From Pratylenchus scribneri (taxonomy: Eukaryota; Nematoda; Chromadorea; Rhabditida; Pratylenchidae): DNA of 64,000 nt. A program made the translations under genes and the position numbers. The notes beneath the pieces are model-generated. The model made no database searches. It saw only the letters and a list, made by a program, of their open reading frames with translations, and was not told where the DNA came from. Numbering within the stretch: the stretch's first letter is position 1; each line of letters starts with the position of its first letter. Below are positions 33,560-45,248 of the stretch, in pieces. The DNA lies in contig JAQSEB010000109.1 in assembly GCA_030063045.1 (NCBI GenBank), positions 1,116,001 to 1,180,000 of the forward strand. Reading direction: 5' to 3'.

Positions 33560-35005
33560 GTACTTGTCGGCTTTATATCCGCTTTTTGTGGGTCGAATTT
33601 TTTGTGAAAAATTTTTATCGGAAAAGATATACCAAACGCGTCTTGAAGAGCTGATTAGGAAAAAGTTATTGGTTTCGCATAAAATTCAAAAATAAAAAAA
33701 TAGGACCTCATGAAAAACGCAAAAATGCTTGGTCCTTCCTATGGGTCGAGGCAAGGGTCGAAAAATTTTTTGAAATTTTTTGGTAAAATTATAGCTCAAT
33801 CGATGCGTCTTGAATCTTGATGCGTGGAGCACGAATCTGTCATCCCTTTCGAATAAAACTCAAAACTAAAAAAGTTATGGCCATTTTAATCTCGCTAGAA
33901 TGCATTGAATCCGTATTTTTTTTGTGCGACTGTAACTTCTTCAATTTTGTGTTTTATAAGAAAACAATGTCAGATTAGAGCTTCTCTCATCAAGATGCAT
34001 CGAATGAGCTATAATTTGACCGAAAAAAATTTCAAAAATTTTTCAACTTTCGATCCATATTGGGGTCCAAGCACTTTTGTTGGTTATATGATTTTTCCGG
34101 CTCAGACTTTTCCGCCCCGGACTTTTACGGCTCAAAATCGGATTTTTCCGGCCCAAAATCGGACTTTTCCGGCCACAATTCGGACTTTTCCGGCCACAAT
34201 TCGAACTTTTTCGGCCCTTTTTTTTCAAAATTCTTACCATTTTTTCTTTTTTTGGAAATTAATTAAACAAAACATAAATAAACAATTTTTATAATATGAT
34301 TGTAATTATTTTACAATATTATAATATTTTCTTATAATTGAACCCAAAAAGACCCTTATTAGGGACAACAAAATTATAAGTGAGTGCAGATTTGGATGTT
34401 TTTTAATTGATAAAATTGACTTTTGTTAATTATTTTTTATTTATTTATATTTTATCAAACATGTGCATTTGAACTAAAAAGTTCACTTTTGTATAGAAAT
34501 TAACCTTTTCCAAAAAATTGGAAAAAATAAGAATTTTGAAAAAAATGGGCCGGAAATTTGACCTTTAGGCATTTGATAAAATTAAATTTCATGAATTTTT
34601 TTATTATGTTTTATTTAATTATTTTCCAAAAAAAAAAGAAAAAAGAGATAAGAATTTTGGAAAAAAGGGCCGAAAAAAATTCGAATTGTGGCCGGAAAAG
34701 ACCGATTTTAGGCCGGAAAAATCTGAGCCGGAAAAATTTCATTTTAAAAAAATGGGCCGGAAAAGTCCGAATTGTGGACGGAAAAGTCCGAGTTTGGGCC
34801 GGAAAAATCCGATTTTGAGCCGGAGAAGTCAGGGGCGGAAAAGTCTGAGCCGGAAAAGTCGGAGCACCCTTTTGTCATTTTAAAATGGCCATAACTTGGC
34901 CAAAAATGCTCGTGCGCTCAACATTTTTGACATTTTCGTAAACAACTCGTCGAGACGCAAAAATTACGAAAAAAAATTTTGAGCCAAAAAGCGGATACAA
35001 AACAA
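33560..35005. repeat. Nested palindrome with GGCCGGAAAAGTC arrays
   Basis: Outer arms near 33570 (TATCCGCTTTTTGTGGG-type, GCGTCTTGAAGAGCTGA) and 34930-34995 (AACTCGTCGAGACGCAAAAA, AAAAAGCGGATAC) are inverted. Inside, 34088-34245 holds about seven copies of a 15-20-b unit TTTTCCGGCC(C/A)(A)AAATCGGAC. Its complement GGCCGGAAAAGTCCGAA recurs about nine times at 34660-34870. Open frames in both directions here are by-products of the short repeats (reading SGPKSDFSG or RKSPNCG). Confidence 0.7.
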
Positions 35006-35980
35006 AGCCAATAAGCACCTTTTATTTTAATAATTTTTCCCCTGCATTTAATTATAGGAAAATTTTTTTTGGTTCTTTTTAGCATTTAATTTGACAATTT
35101 TCGTTTGTCCTTGGAAAACTTTTTAAGGATAAGGACTAGGGCTAGGATTATGGAAGGGCCGGCATGGGTACTAGGGATAGGGTTAGAATAGGGTTAGGGT
35201 TAGAGTCTAGGCCATAAATTTGTTGAGTTATGGCCATTTTTCTGTTAATGTGTTTTTGGCCATAACTATGTAGCCAACTGGCCAATTTAAATGATCTAAA
35301 GTGCAGATAATAGCTTTTTTCGTGGGCTAATTATACCATTTGACAGACAAAAATTTGGTTATATATGGCCAAAAAAAATTTTCGCAAAATTGGAGGCTAA
35401 AAGAACCAAATTATAGATAAGAAATAACAGCACATTTTATCTATTTAATTCATGAGTTATGTTTTAATAATTTAGTAATAGGATTAGGAGATATGCCAAG
35501 ATCTAGGGCTATAATTCAGGATTGATTTGACAATAACGTAAGCCAGATTTTAGACCAAAAACGATTGGTGCGCAATTTTCCCTAATCTTTAGCATTTACT
35601 ATTTCCGATAGACTCCTATGCTCCGAAGCCCATAAGCCCCTAGTCCCTAGTCACTACTCTGATTAGGGAAAATTGCGCTTCAACCCCAAAAGCAGAAAAA
35701 TTTTTTAAACTGTTCATCTCATTTTTATTTCCGAATAAAGAAAATGTATATACATACAAGCATTGATGAGAGCTAAAAATCCATATAATTTTTTGTGTCC
35801 AAAACCTGTTTCAAAATTATCATAAGTCAACAAACACATAACATTAGATGACTTGAGGTTATTAATTTATATAAATAAAATGGGGAGAGGAAAAAATTTA
35901 CAAAAATGGCATCGTAATTATCAAACGCTTACCCTATTTATTGCGCAAAGCAGATGGCCGAAGAAGGTGAAAATTGTATA

Positions 35981-36768
35981 TGTTACAGGCAATACTGATT
36001 ATCAGGCAAAACTGATTATGCCTAGGCAAAACTGATTATGCCTGAAAATCAGGCATAACTGATTATGCCTAGGCAAAAATGATTATGCCTAGTCAAAACT
36101 GATTATGCCTAGGCAAAACTGATTATGCCTAGGCAAAACTGATTATGCCTAGTCAAAACTGATTATGCCTAGGCAAAACTGATTATGCCTGCTTAGTTAG
36201 GGGCTAGGGATTAGGGTTATGATTAGGGGCGGCATGGGATCTAGGGGCTTGGGGTTTAGGGGTTCGGAGCACTCGGGATATAGCAGGATATAGGGGGATT
36301 AACGTGGATAATGGGGGATTAAGCCGGATTAAGCTTAGTCAGGGGCTAGGGATTAGGGTTAGGGGTTCGGAGCATAGAGATCTCGCGAAGCCGGAAGTAA
36401 AACAGCCCAAACTGGACTAGTGCCCATCGATTCCAGGCCTTAATCCGGCTTAATCCCCCAAATCTACCTTAATACCCCTATATCCGTCTTAATCTCGCGC
36501 ACTCTTCGGGCCTCTGTTACAATTCCCTGACTTTCCACAGGCCCTCCGGACCATTTCCCATCTATTTCGGGGCTTTATCCGGCTTAATCCCCCAAATCCA
36601 CCTTAATCCCCCTATATCCGTCTTAATCTCGCGCACTCAGGCATAATCAGTTTTGCCTAGGCATAATCAGTTTTGACTAGGCATAATCATTTTTGCCTAG
36701 GCATAATCAGTTATGCCTGATTTTCAGGCATAATCAGTTTTGCCTGATAATCAGTATTGCCTGTAACA
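35981..36768. mobile_element. Inverted-repeat element with 20-bp arrays, inserted in an exon
   Basis: A 788-bp insert with target duplication TATA (35977-35980, 36769-36772). Ends: TGTTACAGGCAATACTGATT and its complement. The left arm has about nine copies of AGGCAAAACTGATTATGCCT (20 bp), itself nearly palindromic at its ends. The right arm has about six in inverse orientation. The interior is GC-richer, with GGATTAAGCCGGATTAAGC and TTAGGGGCTAGGGATTAGGG blocks that recur at 46536-47290. No ORF. Confidence 0.8.
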
Positions 36769-37486
36769 TATATAACAATAAATTCCTTTCAATTCTTTCT
36801 GCATTTTGTTCCTGAAAATTTCGTATTGGGCCAACTTTCAGACTTGTTTTCCATTTGTAGACAACAAAGATGATTGCATTCAACAGCAAAGAAATTAGAA
36901 AAAATGACATTGAGTAAAGTGCCTACAAAAAAATATTCAAATCCATTAAATGTTTCTGAGAATAAAATTTTTTATGCCCAATTCTTTCATTATTTACATT
37001 AGTAGTATTTTTATTCTGTTTTGGTATTGTTTTCCTAATAATTTCCCTAGTAAGGGAAAATATAACAAACAATAATAAGTAATAATTAATCATTTCTTTG
37101 TGAAACCCGTCGGCATAATTTTTTATGGATTTAATTAACTGTTAATTCGTCTGAAAGCATTGACAAATACTCTTTTAACTAAATTCCTTATGGCCAATTA
37201 ATATGATTTCAGAAAAAGTTTTATGAAAATTTACGGTCAAATCAAAATTAATATTACCATATTATTTTTGCTAAATAATTGAAAACCATTTTTACAAATT
37301 TTATTTAAAAATTCAATTTTAAGCATTTCTTCCCTTGTTTTCCACTTTTTAGGTCATGATCCCTCTAGGTAATTTATTTAAAAAAAATTTTTTTTGTCCA
37401 AAATAGATAATAAAAAATGAAGCGCCAACATTGCCAATTTCCACAACCAAAAATGTGTCACCATTCACAACAATATCGGTCTCCAT

Positions 37487-38482
37487 CGGAGCGGGACGTT
37501 TAGTGGCGGGCCGGTTAGTGGCGGCCGTTTAGCGGCGGCCGGTTAGTGGCGGCCGGTTAGTGGCGAGAAGGGAAATCGGAGAAGAAGGGAAAATGAACAT
37601 TCCTGGGGCACATCAAAAAGGGAAAGGGGAATCAAAAGAAGAGGAAAGGGGAATCTGAATCTAACGATGGACCATTGACAAATTTCAATTGCCCAACTCT
37701 ACTTCTACTTTACATTACATAATTCTTTTGTAACAAATAATAAACAATCGAAGACCAATAGTACTTTGTTTGTTGTGTAGAACTTAAGCGAAACAATCGG
37801 ATATATTAGTATTTCGCCATGCATTTTAATGAATTTCTTAATCTTAAACCAAGGTATTAAGGCTGTAGTTAGCGTTAGTTGCTATTGAAATTTGTAAAAA
37901 TTAGAAGAAGATGCAGAGTTTTAAACAAAAGAAAGTAAATAAAAATGAAGTTTTCGCATTTTATACAAGAATGTAAAGGTGATAGAGTAGAGCAATTGAA
38001 ATTTTTCCAATTTGCTATATACATATTATAAAGGACCGAATTTGGATTTATTAGACGAAAAATAAAAATTTGTTAATCGTTATTAATTTGAAATTTTACA
38101 ATATCTTCGAAAATATTTAATAGAATTTTATTTTGGTTTACTTTTCATTTATTTACTGGATGCATATATTTTTGTATTTTAAATTTGAATTTTCATTATT
38201 CTAAAAATTATTTGTTTAAATACATGGATAGAAATAAAATATTTGATTTTATTTAGCATAGTCAATGGTCCATCGTTAGATTCAGATTCCCCTTTCCTCT
38301 TCTTTTGATTCCCCTTTCCCTTTTTGATGTGCCCCAGGAATGTTCATTTTCCCTTCTTCTCCGATTTCCCTTCTCGCCACTAACCGGCCGCCACTAACCG
38401 GCCGGCCACTAACAGGCCCCGCCACTAACCGGCCGCCACTAAACGGCCGCCACTAACCGGCCCGCCACTAAACGTCGCGTAC
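37487..38482. mobile_element. MULE-like element, about 190-bp inverted arms, 10-bp duplication
   Basis: A 996-bp insert flanked by CGGTCTCCAT (37477-37486, 38483-38492), lying inside a chemoreceptor exon. Each end has four or more copies of GGCCG(G/T)TTAGTGGCGG. Next comes an almost perfect arm: GGGAAAATGAACATTCCTGG near 37587 mirrors CCAGGAATGTTCATTTTCCC near 38336. The arms extend to about 37680 and 38262. The 580-bp AT-rich middle has no transposase. Long arms and a 9-10-bp duplication fit Mutator-type non-autonomous elements. Confidence 0.85.
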
Positions 38483-39831
38483 CGGTCTCCATAAACATGA
38501 TAAAAGAACAAACTGCAAATGGGGGGACGACACACACAAATATTGCAGGCTTGATCAATCGTTTCCATTGCTTCAAATAAAAGGTACTTTTAAACAATTG
38601 AATTGGATTTAAAAATGAAATTACATAAAATTTTATATTAAACTGATTTATTATAATTTTTATGATGTCAGTAAAATAATTTTAAAAAAATTAATTTAAA
38701 TGCTAATTAATAATTTCATTTTTTGTTCGATTTATTAATATTATTTATTATCATTTATCATTATTAATTTTATATTGGAAGGTAATAACTAATAATTAAA
38801 CACCAAAACAATTGAATTAGGAATCAATTTTTTTGTGTTGAAAAATATGCAATAAGGCCAAGATATCTGATTGGCCTCAAATATTAGATAATTTTTTGAC
38901 ACGAAAATTTCATGCCTAATTCAATGATTTTGATACCTAATTAATATTAGTTCATTTTATTATTTATCTGGCAATATTATCTAATCAACTTAAATTGTAC
39001 ATAGGAGTTTTTAAATTTAAATTTTATAATTTAAATTTATTTTATTTTTTTCATAATTAATTAATCTTTTTTGCAAAATTTAAATATTATTTAATAATAA
39101 ATCTTTCAGCTGACCATTGCATAGTTGGTTGGCCAAGCAATTGCCATCAGTCGATTAATAAGCAAAAAAATGGTGGCCAATTCATTGCCCAAAAAAGTAC
39201 TAGCATACAAATAATAGTTCAAGACGGTTAAAAGCCATTTGGGTAGAATTTTGTGGAAAGGCAATGTTGCCAGCCCAGTCAATTGTGCAACTCGATAATT
39301 CAAAATGTTAATCGATATCCAAATTATTGACTGGAAAATTATTTAAAATATTTATTTAAATCAAATTTTTTATGTATGATTTTTCTTCTTATTTTTCAAT
39401 TGACGATTTATTAAATTTTCTTTTACAATTTTTTTTCAGGTTTAGATCCTGAAAAATCTCAATTGAATTACTAGTTCAACGGAATTTTTCCTTTAATTGA
39501 ATTTTTTAAAAAATGGAATGAATATTTTGAGCCAAATTGGCCAGAAATTAGTATTGGGATAAGGCTTATAGGCAAGAATTTCAATTAAATATTTTTGAAA
39601 TGAAAAAAGATCAAATATTTTAAATAAAAATTAAAGACAAACCATAATTGCCCGAACGGTGAAAAGTGCGAAGAAAGAATTGTGGAATTCCCTGTTCCAC
39701 ATGATGGTGAGCAATTGGCCACAGTAGAGGACCAATGAGGGCACACAAAAGCATAAAGTTAGCACAATTATTTGCGAGCGCAACGAAATCACCGTATCTA
39801 ATATTCCCTCAGCAACAGTGGATGATGCCAT

Positions 39832-40900
39832 TTTTTATGAAAAAAATTTTTATATTATAGTTGTTTTTGATGTTTCTTAGTGTTATCGCGTTTCAAAAGA
39901 AAAATAAAAATTGTTGCATTTCCCAAAAAACAAAAAAAATGTTCGCAAAAAATTCGATAGTTTATTAAAAAATATTACGAGAAAAAAAGAATTATAATTA
40001 ATATAAAATTGCTTTTAATTCTGATTTGATGATCACTCTGGATTTACAGCTGAATTCTGATATGTAATTCTGATTTCTATGTACATTCTGATTTTCTATT
40101 TTTTTTTTTTCTGATTTCTGATATTCATGTTCTGAAATTTCTGATACTACCCAAACAAATTATGTATTTAAATCAAAAAAATGTTATGTTTTTGGTTTCA
40201 ATTAGGGTTGGACAGAGTCGGTTTTAAACAGAGGTTTTCAGTTTTCCCGGTTTTCCGATGTCGGTTTATCTGTTTCAGTTTAGAAAAAATTCTCGGTTTT
40301 CGGCTTATATTTTCCGATTTTTTTCTGTTTTTCGGAAAAAGGCTTTAAAAATTTACAAAAATTTAATTTTTCATAAAATTTCGAAAAAATCAAACAAAAT
40401 AATTATAATATCATTTCACATATTTTTTCCTTTATAATTTTTCTATCTTATTGTCCCATAGAAAGACATTTTTAACTAAAAATAGGATTAGAAAGCATAA
40501 GGAAATTTTGACAAAAGATTGACCGCGCCGCGAATAATTTAAGCCAAAAATTATCTAGATAAAGAGAAAATTTGGCCAAAAATGATCCCGATAGGGAGAA
40601 AATTTAGATAAAATGGATTCGAAGGATAAATTTTTGCTTACTTTGTCTTTTAATTAACCCGCCATTTATTTAATGTTTATCAGTTCATGGATGGCCAATA
40701 CTAAAGAGACCATAGCGAGTATGAAGCCTACTCTCGTATTTATACGATGCTTAGAAGCCGAGATTTCCAAAATTTGTCATCAATTCAATTCCTTGGCATA
40801 TTTCCGTAAACAGGCTGATTACCAATATTTGTTGCAACTTATATATTTTATTTGATAAATTATTATCATTTTTTAATAATTATATTTTTTAGTTTAAAAT
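39832..40900. other. Intergenic, simple repeats and a possible hAT fragment
   Basis: Contains about ten scattered TTCTGAT motifs (40016-40145). From 40204, TAGGGTTGGACAGAGTCGG is followed by CGGTTTTC repeats, resembling the left end of a hAT MITE; no matching right end was found. An open frame at 40673-40855 has no supported splice partner and I do not call it a gene. Confidence 0.4.
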
Positions 40901-43438
40901 ATGAAAAAATTCATTTATTTTTTATTAATTTGTACGAAAATTGTTGAAATAATTTGTGTCACTAAAAATGTGGCTCTAACATCAAGAAGTGATAAAGGCA
41001 AAAGTAAATTGGACGAATATTGGGAAAAAAATTCATCGAATATAAATGAAATGAACCAAGAATTAAAAACGAATAAAAAATACAAATTTGATTTAAATGA
41101 AATACCTGATGACGGATTTGATAGTTTGAATTATGATAATGTCCAAAATTCATCATCCGCCCAAATAAAGTTATCATCTAACAATAATATTTTAATGAAT
41201 AATGGACCACTGGAAAAAAATCAAATACAAAATATTCAGCCAATCAATATTGGAACTTTTCCGAATACAGCGGCAACAAATATGGACGTAATGATTACAA
41301 ATCAACAAAATTTCAGTTATCTTGTGAAGAAAAGTAAATAAAAATTTTAATTCTAATTTATATATAATAATCAAATATTAGATATTGCCGCGGATCTATC
41401 AAATATGCATAATGCAAGTGAGAAGAAAAAATTTATATAAATTTTTAAAGTATAAATATTAAAATTAGAGATTCTAGCCAAAATAGAAATCAATCACAAA
41501 TAAATAAAGCTGGCGAGAATTGTTTTTATTAATTTTTATCTAGAATATTTTCTGAGAAATTAACATAAAATTTTGATTATTTTAACATTTTTAGCCGAAG
41601 AAGATGAATTAACATGCAAAGAATGTGGGAAAGAATTTGACCGTAGTTGGTGTTTGAAACAACATTTGGTAGTACATCAATGTGAGTATAAATTTGAATA
41701 GTTCTTCTTTTTATTTTAGAGCCATCATTTTTTGTTGAAATTGTTATTCGGTGCTAGGTCGATTCCACAATAGTACAAATATGGGCGATTCCACAAATAG
41801 TGCAAATATAAAGTTTTTGACTTATAATAAATAGGTTTTAGACCCAACAAACCTTATACCACTTTGTAGATCTCATCCATACGCATCAAATGGTATATAA
41901 TTTATCATGGTTTGGTCCAAAATTAAAGAGTTTTAAACCAAAAACAAAAAAATGGTTTAAACGGTTTAACTTTTTAACTTTTGGAAAATTTTATATACCA
42001 TTCGATATGTCTCGATGAGATCTATAAAATGTTATAAGGTTTGTATGGTTTAAAATTTATTGCTAATTTATTAGAAGTAAAAAACTTATATTTGCACCAT
42101 TTGTGGAATCGCCCATATTTGCACCACCCTTCTTTGTCTTTTATGGAATTGACCCCTAACCAGGGCTGGGCAAAATAGAAAGTTTAAAAACGGTACATGG
42201 TAACGGTAAACGGTAGAGATTAAAATCACGGTCACGATAACGGTACGGTAAAAAATAGGAGAAAAATACGGTATTTCACGGTAAACGGTAACGGTAAAAG
42301 TAAATTTTATTTAAAAAATTTTTTCGTAATTAAAAGCATAAATTTTTAAATTATGTGAACAACAAAGTTTTTTTACATTTAAATTAATTATTAGCCTACA
42401 GTGCCGGTTCCAGGATTTTTCCCAGTTGGTATGCGTAGTCGAAAAGATTTCAACAACTAGGGGTACTCTTTCAAACGAAATTTTTTACCAATTTTTAGGC
42501 TAATAGAAGGAAAATTTTGAAAAATTAAAATTTTCCGGGAATTCTAGGGAAAAATCAGCAAACGAAATAAATGTGAGTGTCGATAGGCGCGAGCGCGAAA
42601 TTTTTTTGGTTTTTAGTGTTTTTTACAAAAGAAAACCCCTAATTTTTTCTCTAGAGGACACCCCCGTGGTGCCATCTTCCAACGAGAGGGATGCGCACCC
42701 CCGCATTCCCCTGAAACCGCCAATGGCTGATAATAATCTGAGGTCTTAGCTAAGGATTGCTAATTTGAGAATTGTTCTTTATCTTTTTTATTATTTACTT
42801 TAAATCTAAAATTGAATAAAAATTTAGAGTTTCACCAGGAAAAATGTATGCTAAAAGTATAGTTGCAAGTGTAAAATTTAAGCTAAATTTTAGTCAAAAA
42901 TAGCCTCGCAAAAAGAAAATTTTAATCAGAATTGGCTCTGCCAAGAGAAAATTTTATCCAAAATAGTCTCAATAGGGCGAAACTTTTGCCAAAAATTGCC
43001 ATCTGTTCAAAAAATAAAATTAAATTTTTCTTAAGAAAATGCCATTCTTAGGGGTGTATATTCGGACGGTAAAACCTAAAAAACGGTAGACGGTAACGGT
43101 AAACGGTAAGAGTCAGAAACACTGTATTTCACGGTAAACGGTAACGGTAACGATACCCAGCCCTGCCCCGGACGTCCTTATTCATTCTCATAAAAATTTT
43201 AGCGGAGAGACCATTTCCTTGTCCTCGCAAATGTGGAAAGAGTTTCAAGCGGAAAGACATTTTGAACGAACATGTGAACAAAATAAATCCATGCATCGAA
43301 AAAGGAAGTACTCCTTTTCAATGCCCAATTTGTGGGAAAACTTTTAGGTTGAGAGAATATTTGAATGCACATCGGAGAAAGATAAATTGTGTCAAAATAA
43401 GAAATACCCTTCAAATTGGTAAAAAGCCGATGAATTGA
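40901..43438 (+). CDS. Secreted zinc-finger protein, family member C, with DLNxxP
   Basis: Exons 40901-41333, 41382-41417, 41595-41681 and 43203-43438, all with phase-1 borders; 263 residues. Signal peptide KKFIYFLLICTKIVEIIC. The plan is the same as member B: SDKGKSKLDEYWEKN, then at residues 64-69 DLNEIP within KFDLNEIPDDGFDSLN, then an Asn-rich linker with NSSSAQ. Three fingers: CKEC...HLVVH (C2H2), CPRKC...H...C, and CPIC...HRRKINC (C2HC). B and C are clearly paralogues over the N-terminal 100 residues, though the fingers differ. TTTTTTAG lies 8 bases before the ATG. The last intron (1.5 kb) holds a foldback element and a hAT element. Nuclear effector role is inference. Confidence 0.8.
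41757..42157. repeat. Foldback element in the intron of zinc-finger gene C
   Basis: Inverted arms: ATGGGCGATTCCACAAATAG near 41781 against CCATTTGTGGAATCGCCCAT near 42098, each flanked by (G)CAAATATAA(G). The inner arms AACCTTATACCACTTTGTAG and TAAAATGTTATAAGGTTTG also pair. It abuts the hAT element that starts at 42161. No ORF. Confidence 0.65.
42161..43165. mobile_element. hAT-type element, non-autonomous, 1.0 kb
   Basis: Ends CAGGGCTGGG and CCCAGCCCTG (perfect 10-bp inverted). Flanks CCCCTAAC and CCCCGGAC match at 6 of 8 bases. Sub-terminal arrays of ACGGTAAACGGTA occur at both ends (42190-42300 and 43060-43155). The middle shows decayed AT-rich and one GC-richer stretch, with no transposase that I can read. 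Confidence 0.75.
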
Positions 43439-43689
43439 AGGAAATGAGATGAAGAAATATTTGATCGAGTAAATTTTAAAAAATTTTTATTATAAAATTC
43501 TTCAATGTGAAGAAGAAATTTCGGAATTGGAGAGAAATAAATTTTATATTATTTTGATTCGTTTTTTCTACAAATTTATTTTTTTCATTATGTATAAATT
43601 ACACTTTCCTAAATTCTTGTAAATTTTCTATATGTATTTAGGGGATCAGTGACAGTGATTTCTTGTTTGATATAGCCAGTCAATTTTTA

Positions 43690-43949
43690 TATGTTTTTAC
43701 CCTATTCTATTTTTTGTGTTATGTTTTATTCTAATTTTTTGTTTTTATCCTATTCTGATTGTTTTTTGTCCTATTCTGATTTTTTTGTGTTTTGTTTATT
43801 CTGATTTTGCGCAATTTTCAGGGGTAGTCAAAGAAGACAAAAGCGCAATATTCAGAGGTAGATTCCGAAAAATGTGTTTCATTCCGGAAAATGTGTTTCA
43901 TTCCGGAAAATGTGTTTCATTCCGGAAAATGTATTTCATTCCGGAAAAT
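43690..43949. repeat. Two short tandem repeats
   Basis: About 43695-43805: degenerate units of CCTATTCTGATTTTTTGT. 43870-43949: four near-perfect copies of a 20-bp unit, AATGTGTTTCATTCCGGAAA, the last with one change. They lie 250-500 bases downstream of zinc-finger gene C. An open frame of 111 codons through them reads the repeat as FRKMCFIPENV and is not supported as a gene. Confidence 0.75.
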
Positions 43950-44874
43950 TACAAATATTTAAATTTCAACTTTCATATGAAATTATTTAATATTTACATT
44001 TCCTTCTCTGATCATTCATTGAAAAGCAAAAATGGGAAGAAATTAACATAAGCAAAAATGAATGGAGAAATTTTGGCAAAGAATTCATTTTTTTTTTGAT
44101 CTGAAATATTCGAAAAATGAAGGTAATCAATTAGTAAAAATAATTGTTTAATTGCGATGATTTTTTTTTTCAAAAGTTTCTTATCATCGAAATTGGACAA
44201 GGATCGAATTCCATATATGGATTCATTGGAAATTTTCATGTCCAATTAATTGTTACTTTACATCCTTTAAAGATATAGAATTTCACAAATATATAAAATT
44301 TAAAGAATTAAAATAATTATTATAAAAAATTATAATTTAATAATTAAATGGAATAAAATTTTACTATTTGAATTTTATAGAGCTAATCAATATTTCATTA
44401 AAAATAAATTTTAATAATTAGTAAGTATAACATATTTCGCATTATTAATTACAAAAAGATGTGAATTTGCGAAAAGTTCCAAAAAAATATGCACCAAAAA
44501 GGAAGAAAATTAAGCATAAATCGATCTTTTTGTTATTTGGTAATAATTTTATGACAAATTAATAAAATGTTTATAGAAATAATTTTAAAAAATTGCAAAT
44601 TTTATAACACGATTAAAGAAATGTCTGGAAATTAGTCGATGCATATTCGGGAATAGTCAATTTAATTTTATAAAGCAAATGCCAAAAAACTTTGATATAT
44701 CGGCATTTTTTAAATAAAAATAGCAGAAAATATAACAATTATAGAAACATATTATGTTTAATTCATGTTTTTGGCATTTTAAATAATCAATTTTCCAATT
44801 TATTTTTTTTATTTATAAATATTAAGCCATATATAAAATTAAATTCTGATAATGCAAATTTTCCTTAATTATAG

Positions 44875-45114
44875 GCAGCAATGTTCATTTTGCGCAACGG
44901 TTTACTTTCATCAATTGGATCATCGGAGACACAATATGCACTTTACATTCTTTTTCTCCAACAACCTTGGGTGGATGATATTGGCTCAATCAGCCATCCT
45001 TGGGTGCTCATTTTCATGAGTGAATCCATTCGGAATGCAACATTGCCATTCCTAAAAAATGTTTGCCTATGGCTAAAACGCGGTCAATCAATCGGACAAA
45101 TTCCTAACATCTAA
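44875..45114 (+). pseudogene. Last exon of a nematode chemoreceptor, orphan
   Basis: An exon behind an acceptor TTATAG codes for QYALYILFLQQPWVDDIGSI, then SHPWVLIFMSESIRNATLPF and a 24-residue tail to a stop. The layout (D near the middle of TM7, then PW..L..S..IR) matches the last helix of Srv/Srg-type receptors and resembles the last exon of the pseudogene at 33181. Upstream to 43439 I find no exons for the other six helices. It is either a gene fragment, or a gene whose remaining exons are too diverged to see. Confidence 0.5.
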
Positions 45115-45248
45115 ATAATTGCTTCAAATTTGCAATTTTGATCGAACTAATTCCATTTTTAAATAACTTGAATTATTTTTTGTAATTTTTGTATTTTGAT
45201 TGTAGGAAATAAGCGCTGCTATTGAGCCAACGGCGGGCAAAATGTTAA

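Larger units (their letters stand above)
33181..39831 (-). pseudogene. Nematode 7TM chemoreceptor gene (Srv/Srg-like) split by two transposons
   Basis: Transcript-order exons: 39831-39643, 39330-39115, 38570-37430 (interrupted), 36922-35933 (interrupted) and 33432-33181. If the insert at 37487-38482 with one copy of its target duplication, and the insert at 35981-36768 with one TATA, are left out, all frames close and give 329 residues. That is a normal length for these receptors. Landmarks: TM1 IIVLTLCFCVPSLVLYC; TM3 end FLLINRLMAIAWP; TM4 KPAIFVCVVPPFAVCSF; TM5 SMSFFLISLLLNAIIFVVY; TM6 ERNLLLYTIFTFFGHLLCAI; TM7 GAVMDFALILLPSWLLFW. With the inserts, both exons are broken and neither insert has splice sites at its edges. 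This is therefore a recent pseudogene, or an allele disrupted in this haplotype. The last intron (33433-35932) also holds a nested palindrome. Confidence 0.8.

Noticed and set aside
34043..34883. Repetitive reading frames on both strands (RKSPNCG, SGPKSDFSG)
   Set aside because: These are translations of a short DNA repeat in a foldback element, open in several frames at once.
35155..35220. TTAGGG-like stretch as an interstitial telomere
   Set aside because: The units are irregular, nematode telomeres are usually TTAGGC, and the same text occurs inside mobile elements here.
40204..40330. Complete hAT element starting TAGGGTTGG
   Set aside because: No inverted partner end or target duplication could be found downstream.
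43716..44051. 111-codon frame downstream of zinc-finger gene C
   Set aside because: Its start is low-complexity TTTTTGTCCTATTCTGAT repeats and its middle is the 20-bp tandem repeat; no splice or homology support.
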